A stretch of DNA of 64,000 nucleotides. It comes from Kribbella sp. VKM Ac-2568. GTDB taxonomy: Bacteria > Actinomycetota > Actinomycetes > Propionibacteriales > Kribbellaceae. Below are positions 41,524 through 50,760 of the stretch, one piece after another. The stretch covers positions 1 through 64,000 of the forward strand of contig NZ_SLVF01000002.1 of the NCBI RefSeq assembly GCF_004345365.1, written 5' to 3'. The notes beneath the pieces are model-generated. The model ran no database searches and was not told the origin of the DNA. It worked only from the letters and a program-made list of their open reading frames with translations. The position numbers were made by a program, and so were the translations under genes. Within the stretch, counting starts at the first letter, position 1, and every line of letters begins with the position of its first letter.

Positions 41524-41609
41524 ACCGGTGATGTTAGAGGGATGCGAGGGCCGGTGTAGCGTCTATCCCTGCCGAACCCGATGCCAGCGGCCCCTGCGAG
41601 GGGCAAGGA

Positions 41610-42284
41610 GTGATCAACGGAGTGCACGTCGTCATCATGGGCTGCGGCCGCGTCGGGTCGACGCTCGCCCGCACGCTCGAGAAACGCGGCCACACGGTCG
41701 CCGTCATCGACCAGTCCGCAGACTCCTTCCGCCGCCTGAGCCCAAACTTCTCCGGCCGCACCATCACCGGCATGGGTTTCGACCGTGAGGTGCTGATCGA
41801 CGCCGGCATCGAGGAGGCCGAGGCGTTCGCGGCCGTTTCGAACGGCGACAACTCCAACATCCTCGCCGCCCGGGTGGCGCGGGAGAACTTCGGCGTCGAG
41901 AACGTCGTCGCCCGGATCTACGACCCGGGCCGCGCCGAGGTCTACCAGCGGCTCGGCATCCCCACCGTCGGCACGGTGAAGTGGACCGTCGACCAGATGA
42001 TGCGGCGGTTGCTGCCGAGCGGTTCGGAGCCCGAGTGGCGCGACCCGTCCGGCACCGTCCGGCTCGCCGAGGTGCACGTGCACTCCGGCTGGGTCGGCCG
42101 GCTCGCCCTGGACATCGACAAGGCCACCGGCGCCCGGGTCGCGTTCCTGACCCGGCTCGGCGAGGGTCTGCTGCCCAAGGCCGACACGGTCATCCAGGAG
42201 GGTGACCTGGTCCACGTCGTCATGCTCGAGCGGGACGCCGACACGATCGAGTCCCTGCTCGGCACCAAGCCTGAGGAGCTGTGA
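41610..42284 (+). CDS. ceoB: TrkA family potassium uptake regulatory protein (CeoB-like)
   Basis: The 224-residue protein has an RCK/KTN N domain with the Rossmann motif GCGRVGST and an acidic residue at the end of the second strand (AVIDQS), then a TrkA-C domain from about 140. Such proteins sense NAD(H) or nucleotides and gate potassium transporters. The start is GTG at 41610 (GAGGGG 6 bp away); GTG at 41622, with AAGGAG 11 bp away, aligns better with the family start. Its stop overlaps the next gene in TGATG. Confidence 0.92.
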   Translation: MINGVHVVIMGCGRVGSTLARTLEKRGHTVAVIDQSADSFRRLSPNFSGRTITGMGFDREVLIDAGIEEAEAFAAVSNGDNSNILAARVARENFGVENVVARIYDPGRAEVYQRLGIPTVGTVKWTVDQMMRRLLPSGSEPEWRDPSGTVRLAEVHVHSGWVGRLALDIDKATGARVAFLTRLGEGLLPKADTVIQEGDLVHVVMLERDADTIESLLGTKPEEL

Positions 42285-42958
42285 TGCGGGTAGCCATCGC
42301 CGGCGCGGGGAACGTCGGGCGATCGATCGCGGCCGAACTGCTGGAGAACGGCCACGAGGTCCTGCTGATCGACAAGGACCCGCGCGCGATCAAGGCCGAG
42401 TCCGTACCGCGTGCCGAGTGGTTGCTCGCCGACGCCTGCGAACTGTCCTCACTGGAGGAGGCCGCGCTGCAGCGGTGCCAGGTGGCGATCGCGAGCACCG
42501 GTGACGACAAGACGAACCTGGTCGTGTCGCTGCTGGCCAAGACCGAGTTCGGCGTACCGCGGACCGTTGCCCGGGTCAACCACCCGAGGAACGAGTGGAT
42601 GTTCAACGAGGCCTGGGGCGTGGACGTGTCCGTCTCCACCCCGCGGATCATGTCCGCACTGGTCGAGGAAGCCGTGTCCGTCGGCGACCTGGTTCGCCTC
42701 TTCACCTTCCGTCAGGGCGACGCGAACCTCGTCGAGCTCACCCTGCCCGAGGACTCCCCGATGATCGGCCTCCGTGTCGGCGACATCGACTGGCCGATCG
42801 ACACCGCCCTGGTCACCATCATCCGCGAAGGCCGAGTCCTCCGCCCCGACCCCGACGGCACCCTCGAGCTCAACGACGAACTCCTCTTCGTAGCCGCCGA
42901 CGAAACCGAAGAACAACTGGAAGACATGCTCTCCCCCCACCACCGCCGCCCCCAGTAA
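42284..42958 (+). CDS. ceoC: TrkA family potassium uptake regulatory protein (CeoC-like)
   Basis: The 224-residue protein is a second RCK protein: GAGNVGRS, LLIDKDP, then a TrkA-C domain ending in a His/Arg tail. It shares one base with the ceoB stop and has GAGGAG upstream, so the pair is made together, probably as a hetero-oligomeric RCK ring. The order matches M. tuberculosis Rv2691-Rv2692. Confidence 0.92.
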   Translation: MRVAIAGAGNVGRSIAAELLENGHEVLLIDKDPRAIKAESVPRAEWLLADACELSSLEEAALQRCQVAIASTGDDKTNLVVSLLAKTEFGVPRTVARVNHPRNEWMFNEAWGVDVSVSTPRIMSALVEEAVSVGDLVRLFTFRQGDANLVELTLPEDSPMIGLRVGDIDWPIDTALVTIIREGRVLRPDPDGTLELNDELLFVAADETEEQLEDMLSPHHRRPQ

Positions 42959-43220
42959 CCCCACGCACCTCCCCCGTAGCCGGCTCCCACCCACCCGCAA
43001 GTCGCCGCTCCACCACCTCTGGGCGCGAATCCTGTTGCCGCTCAGCGAATGCCAGGTGTCGCGCGGTGGAGTGGGTGACCGCCCGGACGGGTTGCTCCGG
43101 CACGGCTGTCCCGATCGACAGGAAGATGTCGCTCGCACCGTCAACCTCCACACCTACCCAGACGGTAGAGGCTCGCAAAGCACGCAGTACTTCCTGTTCT
43201 TCCGTACGCCAGCACCCCAT
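42870..43220 (-). CDS. Doubtful ORF, protein of unknown function
   Basis: This 116-residue frame starts with ATG and has a protein-like first 75 residues (STVWVGVEVDGASDIFLSIG). However, the third-position GC content is lower than in neighbouring genes, the last 40 residues are Gly/Arg-rich, and the 3' end overlaps ceoC by 89 bp. No family is recognised. It is listed because it is the only candidate in the 560-bp space after ceoC. Confidence 0.2.
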   Translation of the reverse strand: MGCWRTEEQEVLRALRASTVWVGVEVDGASDIFLSIGTAVPEQPVRAVTHSTARHLAFAERQQDSRPEVVERRLAGGWEPATGEVRGVTGGGGGGGRACLPVVLRFRRRLRRGVRR

Positions 43221-43440
43221 GGTGGAGCACCTGCTGTCGTCAGTGGCGAGCCAGGAGTCGCGTCCGGGGGTGGGAGGAGCGGCGCGCGATGCATGAGCAC
43301 CCTAGGCAGTGCATGGACGGGGACCTCGGGCAGTTCTCGGGAGGCTCGGGCAGGGGTGAGGTGTCCGAGGTCTCGTGAAGGTGTCCGAGGTCCCCTTGCC
43401 TGCGCCGTGCTGCCCAGGGCTGCGGCGCAGGGGATTTGGA
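42959..43440. other. Intergenic space with no convincing gene
   Basis: Apart from the doubtful minus-strand frame at 42870-43220 I see no gene. AGGTGTCCGAGGTC occurs twice, at 43359-43372 and 43379-43392, as a short direct repeat. The hairpin at 43441 follows. Confidence 0.5.
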
Positions 43441-43480
43441 GGACGTGCTGGGTGAGGGAGAACCGCCACCCAGCACGTCC
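43441..43480. terminator. Bidirectional terminator between ceoC and the subtilase gene
   Basis: GGACGTGCTGGGTG (43441-43454) and CACCCAGCACGTCC (43467-43480) form a perfect 14-bp stem with a 12-nt loop. It lies 38 bp past the stop of the leftward subtilase gene and downstream of rightward ceoC. Confidence 0.75.
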
Positions 43481-43518
43481 GAAGGGTCGCGGCCGCTCGG
43501 GCCGCGATGTCACCGCGT

Positions 43519-46500
43519 TTACTTCAGGCCGAAGGCCCTGGTGATCTGCTGGTTGATCGTGGAGCCTGAGCCGTCCTCTGCGTGGGTTCGCAGGGTGACG
43601 AAGGAGGCCGAGCGGGGCGCGTCGAGGCGGGTGGTCCAGCCGTTCGACGTGTGCTTCAGGGAAGCCTGCCGCCAGGTCTTGCCGTCGTCATACGAGACGT
43701 CGACCGATGGCTGGCGAAGGCCGTTCGTCGACGAGTCGACCGACCACTTCGGGGAGATGGTCAGGTCGTCGCGGCGACCGGCTCGGCCCGCTGCGTCGGT
43801 GTCGACCGCGTAGTCGAGCTGGATCAGCGACACCGGAGCCGCCTCGGCCAGAGCACCGGAGTTGAAGCCCCACTCGGTCCGGGTCGCGGTCGAGTACGGG
43901 TTCGGGAAGGTGCCGCGGGTGTTGTCCACCACCAGCCGATAAGGCAGGCGCTCGGGCTTGAGGCCGGTCACGCTCAGCTGGTCGCGGTCGGCCTCGGACA
44001 CCAGCGTCGAGCCCTGGAAGAGGCTCACCTTCTGGGTGAGGTCGAAGTTGCCGAACGCAGTGCCGTAGTGGTCACCGCCAGAGCCCCAGCCGGGCGCAAC
44101 GATGGCGAGACCATCCTCGAGCCGCATCGGTGAGAGGTCCTTGCTCAGCCGCGGGCGCTGGATCGGCCCGAACCACTGAACGGCCGTACGACTACCGGCC
44201 CGATAGGCGGTCCAGCCCGCGTCGGCCTGCTGGAGCTCCCGCACGATCTCCGCGTGCCCCTGGTACGGCACACCCGCGGTGACCCACTCGGTCCGCTCCC
44301 CCTGGGCAGCCGTCCCCCAGGTGTTCATCGAGGACTCCCAGTCGACGTTCCACACGTCGTACCGGTTCTCGGTCACCTGGCCCTGGCGGAAGTTCCGGTA
44401 CGAGAGGTCGAGCCGGGCCAGGTCGCGCGAGCCCGGCCGGTACGACGGGTCGGCCGGCACCTGGTCCGAGAAGTGCGACACGTCGTACTGGTACGCCATC
44501 GCCGGATTCGACTCCACGGTCAGCGTGCGCTCGCCGTGCTCCAGCTGGGAGATCAGCTGCTCGCCCTCGTCGTGCGTCACGGCCGCGACCGTGATCGGCG
44601 GCGGGTTGGGCGCCCAGATCGAGTCGCCCCACGGCGACAGCTTGCCGATGCCGTCGTTCACGACCACCAGCAGCTTGGCGCCTGCGGCCGCGGCAGCAGT
44701 TGCCTGGTCCTCCAGCGAGACGCTGTCGTTGCGCCGTACTACGACCGCCTGGCCGCGCTTGTCGATCGTCTTGCTCGCGGCTGGGCCGCCGTCACCGGCG
44801 AACACAGCGTCGAGCTCCTGCTTCCCCTTGGGCAGCGGAGTCGCCGCCTGACGGACCCTCAGGTCAGGGAACGACAGGGACGAAGCGGCCAGGGTCAGAG
44901 CAGGCTGCTCCATCCGCCAGCGGGCGCCTGCGGTGAAGGTACCGTCGGTGACCTTTGCCGTCGGCAACACCCAGGCGCTGTCGTAGCTGGGATCCGGCCA
45001 GCGGGACGATCCGACCGAGAAGTCCCGGCCGAAGTCGCGATAGGTGTTCACCCGCACCTCACCCAGGCTGGTCGCTTGCGGAGTCACCACCTTCAGCTGC
45101 CGGGCCTTGCGCGCGTCGTACGTGACAGTCCGGTCCTTGTCGAGGTGGATGTCGAGCAACGTCAGTACTGCGAGGCCTCGCGACGACGGCCCGTTCGCAC
45201 CTTGCACATCCGCGGTCAGCCAGGTCGTGTAGTCGCCAGGCGGAAGGCGAAGCTCGGTGCCGCTCTCCTCGACGGTGAACTGGCCGTACGAGCCCCGGCC
45301 GATCAGGATCGCGTCACCGGCCAGCGGGCGGCCGCTGCGGTCCTTGGCGTTCAGGGTGAGCTGGTAACGCTCGCCTTCTCGACCGATACCGATCATCGTG
45401 CTCAGCTGCAGGCCGTTGGCGCCGGTAGCGATCAGGCGACCGGACAGCTGCTTGTCCACCGGTGCGACATCCACCTTGGCGGTCAGAGTGACGTCGGCCG
45501 TCCCGTGCGCGGGCACGGTGACCTTGGGCGTCGACAGCGTGAACAGGACCGCCGGGGCATCGTTCACCTGAGTGGACAGGTCCAGCACGACAGGCGCATC
45601 ACCGGTGTTCGTGTAGGTGACCACGCGGTCGACGGACTTGCCGGCCGCGACAGGCCAGCCGTAGAAGCCGGAGTACGCGCTCGACGTGGCGAACACGGAC
45701 GCTTTGCTGGTCGCGGCGATGTCCAGCCGCCCGTTGCCGCCCTGATACGGGATGTACTGCGGCGTCGGCTTCGCAGTACTCACGATCGCGTTCTTGAGCT
45801 GCTGCCCGGTCCAGTCCGGGTGCTGCGCGGCCAGCAGGGCCACGGCTCCGGCGACGTGCGGCGTCGCCATCGAAGTACCGCTCATCAGCTGGTACGAGCC
45901 GGTGCCTTCGGCCGCGTACTGCGAACGCGCGGCGAGGATGTCGACGCCGGGCGCGGTGATGTCCGGCTTCAACCCGCCGTCGCCCACGCGTGGGCCCCAG
46001 CTGGAGAAGTCGGCGAGCTTGTCGGCGCCGTCCACGGCACCCACGGTCAGCGCCGCGTCGGCGACACCGGGCGCGGTCGCGGTGTAGTACCCCGGTCCGT
46101 AGTTGCCGGCGGCAACCGTGAAGAGAGCTCCGGTCTCAGCGGACAGCTCGTTCAGCGACTGGCTGATCGGGTCGGTGCCGTCGGTCGGTCCACCGCCGAG
46201 GCTCATGCTGACGACCTTGGCGTGCTGGTCGCGGGCGGCCCACTCCATCCCGGCGATGATCCAGGACTCCTGGCCGCTGCCCTCGTTGTCGAGCACCTTG
46301 CCGATGTGCAGCCGGGCGCCGGGCGCGACACCGCGCTCGACTCCGCCCGACGCGTCACCCGTGCCGGCGATGGTGGACGCGACGTGGGTGCCGTGTCCGT
46401 GCCGGTCAGTGACGTCCAGGTCCGGGACGAAGCTCGTCGACGCGGTCACCCGGTCGTCGAGGTCCGGGTGCTCGAGGTCGACGCCGGTGTCCAGTACTGC

Positions 46501-47205
46501 GACGTCCACGCCCTGCCCGGTGTTGCCGCCACGCCAGACCTCCGGCGCGCCGATCTGCGCCGTACTGTCGGCGAGGTCAGCCTTGAACTTGCCGTCCAGC
46601 CAGACCTTGGCGATACCACCGGTGAAGGTGGCCGCGCCAGTCGAGCGGGCGGTGCTCCCGGCAGTCAGTGAACGCCAGAAGTCAGCGGTGTCGTTGGTGC
46701 TGAGGGCGGCGCCCTGGATGCTGCTCAGGGTGCGTTGCTTGCGGGCGCCGTCCGGCACGGCCTGCTGGCGCGAGCGGGTGGCGGCGTCCGTGTAGGTGAC
46801 GATCAACGGGAGGTCGCCGCGGTAGCCGTCGGCCAGCAACCGGGTCACGTTGAAAAGGTCCTCGTCCAGCAACTTCGCGGCGAGGTACCGGCTCGCGGAA
46901 CGCGGGTAGACGTAGGTGTCGTCTCCCTTGACCCGCAGATCGTGGTCGGCCAGGCGACCGTCCGGACCAGTCACCGTGTAGTTGTTCTTGCCATCGGCGC
47001 CGACGGTGACCTTGACCTGGTCGCCGGTGATCAAGGTGATGGTCTGCGGCGCGACCTGGCCGGCAGCAGCCAGTACGTCGTACGAGCCGGGCGGGGCGGG
47101 TGGGGGCGACGCGGCGGCGGAACCGCCGGTCACGGACGCGGCAACGGCCAGGACAGCCGCCGAGAAGGCGGTCAGCCTCCGACCGCGGCCAGAGCGTGGT
47201 GTCAC
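43519..47205 (-). CDS. Secreted S8 family serine peptidase (subtilase)
   Basis: The 1228-residue protein has a signal peptide (RRLTAFSAAVLAVAASVTGG, cleavage near AAA). Residues about 40-210 are a pro-region, and the S8 domain spans about 215-490 with the triad Asp in DVAVLDTGVD, His in HGHGTHVAS and Ser in SGTSMATPHVAGA. The C-terminal 700 residues are beta-rich modules, including an Fn3-like part and a region with a PA-like Cys-poor insert. It is a typical large exported actinobacterial protease. The GTG at 47205 has GAGG 7 bp upstream and starts directly before the signal peptide; longer in-frame sequence is rejected. Confidence 0.92.
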   Translation of the reverse strand: MTPRSGRGRRLTAFSAAVLAVAASVTGGSAAASPPPAPPGSYDVLAAAGQVAPQTITLITGDQVKVTVGADGKNNYTVTGPDGRLADHDLRVKGDDTYVYPRSASRYLAAKLLDEDLFNVTRLLADGYRGDLPLIVTYTDAATRSRQQAVPDGARKQRTLSSIQGAALSTNDTADFWRSLTAGSTARSTGAATFTGGIAKVWLDGKFKADLADSTAQIGAPEVWRGGNTGQGVDVAVLDTGVDLEHPDLDDRVTASTSFVPDLDVTDRHGHGTHVASTIAGTGDASGGVERGVAPGARLHIGKVLDNEGSGQESWIIAGMEWAARDQHAKVVSMSLGGGPTDGTDPISQSLNELSAETGALFTVAAGNYGPGYYTATAPGVADAALTVGAVDGADKLADFSSWGPRVGDGGLKPDITAPGVDILAARSQYAAEGTGSYQLMSGTSMATPHVAGAVALLAAQHPDWTGQQLKNAIVSTAKPTPQYIPYQGGNGRLDIAATSKASVFATSSAYSGFYGWPVAAGKSVDRVVTYTNTGDAPVVLDLSTQVNDAPAVLFTLSTPKVTVPAHGTADVTLTAKVDVAPVDKQLSGRLIATGANGLQLSTMIGIGREGERYQLTLNAKDRSGRPLAGDAILIGRGSYGQFTVEESGTELRLPPGDYTTWLTADVQGANGPSSRGLAVLTLLDIHLDKDRTVTYDARKARQLKVVTPQATSLGEVRVNTYRDFGRDFSVGSSRWPDPSYDSAWVLPTAKVTDGTFTAGARWRMEQPALTLAASSLSFPDLRVRQAATPLPKGKQELDAVFAGDGGPAASKTIDKRGQAVVVRRNDSVSLEDQATAAAAAGAKLLVVVNDGIGKLSPWGDSIWAPNPPPITVAAVTHDEGEQLISQLEHGERTLTVESNPAMAYQYDVSHFSDQVPADPSYRPGSRDLARLDLSYRNFRQGQVTENRYDVWNVDWESSMNTWGTAAQGERTEWVTAGVPYQGHAEIVRELQQADAGWTAYRAGSRTAVQWFGPIQRPRLSKDLSPMRLEDGLAIVAPGWGSGGDHYGTAFGNFDLTQKVSLFQGSTLVSEADRDQLSVTGLKPERLPYRLVVDNTRGTFPNPYSTATRTEWGFNSGALAEAAPVSLIQLDYAVDTDAAGRAGRRDDLTISPKWSVDSSTNGLRQPSVDVSYDDGKTWRQASLKHTSNGWTTRLDAPRSASFVTLRTHAEDGSGSTINQQITRAFGLK

Positions 47206-47358
47206 GGATGCCTCACAGGGTGTCGACGAAGGGTCGCGAAATCGTAGGCTTCCTTCACACCCGCAACTAACACTTTCCCCTGACCACTTTGGCCACGTCA
47301 CTGTTGCGACACCGGTGGTGCCTGCCCCAGCCGGAACTGTTTCGGCCACCAAACAGGA

Positions 47359-47532
47359 CGGCGATGGCAAGCTGAGGTGGGACGTGGCCTGATGGACCGC
47401 GCTGAGGACTGGGCGCAGTCGATCGGGGCTGCCTACCTCACGCTTGCCAGCCGCCGGGCGGGAACCTTCTACCAAGCCCTCGGCTACGAGGACTCCGCCA
47501 CCTTTTACAAGAAGACGTTCGGCGAGCGCTGA
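47359..47532 (+). pseudogene. Remnant of a GNAT family N-acetyltransferase
   Basis: The plus frame ending at TGA 47530-47532 encodes VGRGLMDRAEDWAQ, then IGAAYLTLASRRAGTFYQALGYEDSATFYKK, which matches the last 55 residues of GNAT enzymes: the acetyl-CoA loop (GxGRxLM), the strand-helix with the family's SxRxAxxFYxxxGY pattern, and the end. The first 90 or so residues of a normal GNAT are missing; upstream sequence in this frame is not GNAT-like and is the promoter region of the subtilase gene. An ATG at 47392 could start a 46-residue product, but it would lack a fold. Confidence 0.6.
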
Positions 47533-47569
47533 GCTGTCGTCTGGCAGTTGAAGGTGGCGGAGTGCGGGT

Positions 47570-48472
47570 TTACTTCTTGTTGCCTCGGAGGAGGTGGGTT
47601 ACGTGGTCTCGGGCTTCGTCCCATTTGTCGGGCGGGAGGGAGCCTCGGAGGACTGCGTAGGCGAGCCAGAGGGCCACGGCGTAGAGGGGGAGGCCCATGC
47701 CTACCTTTGCGATGCCCAGGGCGTTGAGGCTGCCGGTCAGGTAGAGCGGGACCTGGACGACCAGGCGGATGGCGAAGAGGCCGACGAAGACCAGGGTGGC
47801 TCGGCTGAAGCCTTTGAGCATGGCTGGGTCTTTGCGCCAGGCCGTGCCGGTCTGGGTGATGACTCCGTACAGCACGCCGAACAGCGGCCAGCGGAAGAGG
47901 ACCGTCAGCAGGTAGAGGAGGCCGTAGCCGAGGTTGATCAGGAGGCCGGGGAGGTAGACGTCTTCGGCCCGGCCGCTGCGGTTCGCCACCCAGGCGGAGA
48001 TGAGGACGCCGACGAAGCCGCCCGCCACGTTGCGGAGGGGCTGCTTGCGGACCAGCCGGAGCAGTGCGACCGCGGCACCGGAGACGACGGCGACGAGCAG
48101 GGCCAGCTTCAGGTTGTGGTCACTGGCGCCGTAGACGATCAGGAACGCGATCCACGGCAGGCCGATGTCGAGCAGCGCGCCCCAGCCACCGAGCGCCTGG
48201 AAGAAGTCCTTGTCCGTGGTCGCCGGCTTCGCGTCGGTCTTCGCGGACTCGGCCTCGTCAGCAGCGGCCTCCGACGCAGTACCCGAGCCAGCAGTACCCG
48301 AGGCCGCAGCACCTGAGGCATAAGGCGAACCGTCGCCGGCGGAAGAAGAGACGTCGGCATCCGGGCCCATCGCCTCAGCGGCTTCGAACTCGGGCTTGAG
48401 GATCTCGACGAGCTTCTCGTTCAGGTCCTCGTCGAGGTGGTCGCGGCGGCTGCCCTGGGTCGGGTCAGCCAT
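47570..48472 (-). CDS. DUF3159 family membrane protein
   Basis: The 300-residue protein has an acidic, Ala/Ser-rich N-terminal region (about 1-85) and then about six membrane segments. GLPWIAFLIVYGASDHNLKLAL and ITQTGTAWRKDPAMLKGF are recognisable DUF3159 sequences. The family is actinobacterial and of unknown function, equivalent in position to Rv2693c. The ATG start overlaps the OB-fold gene stop by 8 bp, so the two are coupled. Confidence 0.9.
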   Translation of the reverse strand: MADPTQGSRRDHLDEDLNEKLVEILKPEFEAAEAMGPDADVSSSAGDGSPYASGAAASGTAGSGTASEAAADEAESAKTDAKPATTDKDFFQALGGWGALLDIGLPWIAFLIVYGASDHNLKLALLVAVVSGAAVALLRLVRKQPLRNVAGGFVGVLISAWVANRSGRAEDVYLPGLLINLGYGLLYLLTVLFRWPLFGVLYGVITQTGTAWRKDPAMLKGFSRATLVFVGLFAIRLVVQVPLYLTGSLNALGIAKVGMGLPLYAVALWLAYAVLRGSLPPDKWDEARDHVTHLLRGNKK

Positions 48473-48854
48473 GCGCGGCCGTCGGACGGAGCTCGTACTT
48501 CGGGTTGAACATCACCCGGTCCCCGTCCACGACACCGATCCGCCCGGACGCGATCAGCTCCGATCCGGGGTGGATGCCGGCGATCTTGCGCCGGCCGAGC
48601 CAGATCAGCTTGACCGTACCGGTGCCGTCGTACAGCTCGCCTTCCAGCGCCGGTACGCCGCCCCGCGGGCTGAAGGTGATCGTGCGCAGCGTGCCGTACA
48701 GCGTCACCATCTCCCGGTCGTGACAACCGGTGATGGACCGCGCGCCACAGTCGTGCGCGTAGTCCTGGAGCACCTCGGCGTCCTGCTGGTCGCGGTCACC
48801 CGCCAGCCCCTTGAACGCACGCTTCCACAACCCCGCGGGTTTCTCGCTACCCAT
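48465..48854 (-). CDS. OB-fold nucleic-acid-binding domain protein
   Basis: The 129-residue protein contains an OB-fold about residues 50-120: GTLRTITFSPRGGVPALEG, VKLIWLGRRKIAGIHPG and LIASGRIGV. It corresponds to Rv2694c by position. Its role is unknown; the fold binds single-stranded nucleic acid in relatives. The start is ATG at 48854; a GTG two codons earlier is possible. It overlaps the DUF3159 gene. Confidence 0.88.
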   Translation of the reverse strand: MGSEKPAGLWKRAFKGLAGDRDQQDAEVLQDYAHDCGARSITGCHDREMVTLYGTLRTITFSPRGGVPALEGELYDGTGTVKLIWLGRRKIAGIHPGSELIASGRIGVVDGDRVMFNPKYELRPTAAHG

Positions 48855-48908
48855 GAGCACAGTCTAATCCGCTCGCGAACGTGCACGGCCGGTATCCGGA
48901 CATGTCCC

Positions 48909-49601
48909 TCAGGCCTCTTCCTCGGCGGCCGGCTGGGCGCCCGGGGGCAGCCGCAGGGCCAGCGACTCGCGCGGCGCCATCGGCTCACTGCCGCGGACCA
49001 CGATGACATTGCGGAGCGACTGCTCCATCGGCGGCGCGGCCTCGGGCTCGACCGCGGCGCGGCCCAGCACGGTGGCGCGCAGCAGCCAGCGCGGGCCGTC
49101 GACACCGATCACCCGGGAGGTCTGGCTGAAGATCTGGCCGTCCGGGTCCTCGACCGGGACCACCAGCACGAGCTCGGTACCGAACGGGCCGCCGGTCTCC
49201 GACGCGGTGCCGCCCATCCGGGTCGCCTCGGCGGCGATCTCGCGGCGTACCTCGGTCCAGATGCCGGAGGTCTTCGGTGCGGCGAAGGCGCGCAGCTCGA
49301 GCGCGGAGTCTTCCAGCACCAGCAGGATCGCCTGCACGTCACCGCTCTGCTCGTCGACCTGCAGCCGCAGCTCCATGCCCGGCATACCGGTGATCACCAG
49401 CGCACCCAGGTCGATCCGGTCCTCGGCCTCCAGCTCCGAGGCGTCCACCTCGCTGGAGTCGTACGGACCCGCGCTGCGGCCCTCCGGCGTACCGGCTTCC
49501 TCGGCGCCCTCATCTTCGACAGGGGCCTCGACCACGTCGTCGCTGCCGGCCGGGCCGGTCGCTTCGGTGTCGTCGTTCTTGGCCTTGCGGCGGAAGATCA
49601 C
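48909..49601 (-). CDS. DUF3710 family protein
   Basis: The 230-residue protein has an N-terminal basic leader (FRRKAK), an acidic stretch (12-60) and the DUF3710 core with RIDLGALVITGMPGMELRLQVD, WTEVRREIAAEATRMGG and GVDGPRWLLRATVLGRAA. The family is restricted to actinobacteria with unknown function and corresponds to Rv2696c. The GTG start follows dut by 100 bp on the same strand. Confidence 0.92.
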   Translation of the reverse strand: MIFRRKAKNDDTEATGPAGSDDVVEAPVEDEGAEEAGTPEGRSAGPYDSSEVDASELEAEDRIDLGALVITGMPGMELRLQVDEQSGDVQAILLVLEDSALELRAFAAPKTSGIWTEVRREIAAEATRMGGTASETGGPFGTELVLVVPVEDPDGQIFSQTSRVIGVDGPRWLLRATVLGRAAVEPEAAPPMEQSLRNVIVVRGSEPMAPRESLALRLPPGAQPAAEEEA

Positions 49602-49701
49602 TGCTCTTGCCTACTTCCTCGTTCGTCAGTCATCGCTACCGGGCCGGCTGATTCAGCCGCCGTAGTCTCGCGTATTCCGCAGGTCAACGGAGTGCACCTG
49701 A

Positions 49702-50154
49702 TCAGCGTGTCACACCGCCGAAACCGCCGGTCGAGCCGTATCCACCCTCGCCACGGGCCGAGCCGGGCAGCCTCTCCACCTCGACGAACCGGGCCTTCTC
49801 GACCCGCTGGATCACCAGTTGCGCGATCCGGTCGCCGCGGCGCAGCGTGACCTCGGCGGAGGTGTCCAGGTTGATCAGGCAAACCCTGATCTCGCCACGG
49901 TATCCCGCGTCCACCGTGCCCGGCGCGTTGACGAGTGTGACGCCGTGTTTCGCGGCCAGACCCGAGCGTGGGTGGACGAAAGCGGCGTATCCGTCCTGCA
50001 GCGCGATGGCGATCCCGGTGCCGACCACGGCCCGCTCCCCCGGCTTCAGCGTGACGTCGCTGGTCGCGAGCAGGTCGGCGCCGGCGTCGCCGGGATGTGC
50101 GTACGCCGGGACGGGCAGGTCCGGGTCGAGCCGCTGGATCAGTACCTCGGTCAT
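49702..50154 (-). CDS. dut: Deoxyuridine 5'-triphosphate nucleotidohydrolase (dUTPase)
   Basis: The 150-residue trimeric dUTPase hydrolyses dUTP to dUMP and pyrophosphate, keeping uracil out of DNA. All five motifs are visible: [47 protein letters not shown] and the glycine-rich tail [12 protein letters not shown]. Its start shares 4 bp with the thioesterase stop (ATGA), showing a coupled pair. It corresponds to Rv2697c. Confidence 0.95.
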   Translation of the reverse strand: MTEVLIQRLDPDLPVPAYAHPGDAGADLLATSDVTLKPGERAVVGTGIAIALQDGYAAFVHPRSGLAAKHGVTLVNAPGTVDAGYRGEIRVCLINLDTSAEVTLRRGDRIAQLVIQRVEKARFVEVERLPGSARGEGGYGSTGGFGGVTR

Positions 50155-50708
50155 GGGTTCACCTCGTAGTCGTGGACCTTCTCAGCGGTCATGTCGGCGC
50201 CGTGCTCGATGAAATGCTCCGGCGGCACTACAACGAACACAGCTGTCGCCCGTAACGCCACACTTCCCTCGGGACCGCCCAGCCGCCCGACGGCCTTCGC
50301 GTACATCCGCCGTCCCTCGAAGCCGAGGCACTCCGCCCGCAGCGACAGCGTGGCTCCCACCGGCACCGGCCGGATGTAGTCGGTCTCGAGCCGCCCGGTA
50401 ACCATCGGCCGGCGCAGCAACCAGGACAGACCACCAAGAGCCTCGTCGAGCGCCATCGCCAGTACGCCGCCATGCGCCAGGCCGGGGGCTCCCTGATGCT
50501 CCGCGGTCACGGTGAACTCACCAGTGATGGTCACGCCGGGCCCGGCCGTCGACACCAGCCGAAGCCCGGTCGGGTGGGAGGGCCCGCAGGCCACACAGTT
50601 CTCGTAGTGCGACGGCAGCACCGTGCCCGGCCCAGGAGCGTCGGGATGCCGCTCCGGCGGTTCCAGGTCGCGCTTCGGCGTCGCCGTACGCGTCGGTGGC
50701 TCGATCAC
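50151..50708 (-). CDS. PaaI family hotdog-fold thioesterase
   Basis: The 185-residue protein has a disordered leader (1-30), a Cys-x2-Cys ([10 protein letters not shown]), and the hotdog thioesterase domain with the active-site helix start [17 protein letters not shown]. Its family hydrolyses acyl-CoA thioesters; the substrate is unknown. It is translationally coupled to dut, which is not expected from function and may only reflect a shared transcript. The start is GTG at 50708. Confidence 0.88.
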   Translation of the reverse strand: MIEPPTRTATPKRDLEPPERHPDAPGPGTVLPSHYENCVACGPSHPTGLRLVSTAGPGVTITGEFTVTAEHQGAPGLAHGGVLAMALDEALGGLSWLLRRPMVTGRLETDYIRPVPVGATLSLRAECLGFEGRRMYAKAVGRLGGPEGSVALRATAVFVVVPPEHFIEHGADMTAEKVHDYEVNP

Positions 50709-50760
50709 GAGAGGCGACCCTACCGACGGACTCCGGCAGACCGCGTGCCAGGCTGGTCCT

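Noticed and set aside
47206..47475. 90-residue N-terminal extension of the subtilase
   Set aside because: It precedes the signal peptide, which must be at the N-terminus, and overlaps the GNAT remnant on the other strand.
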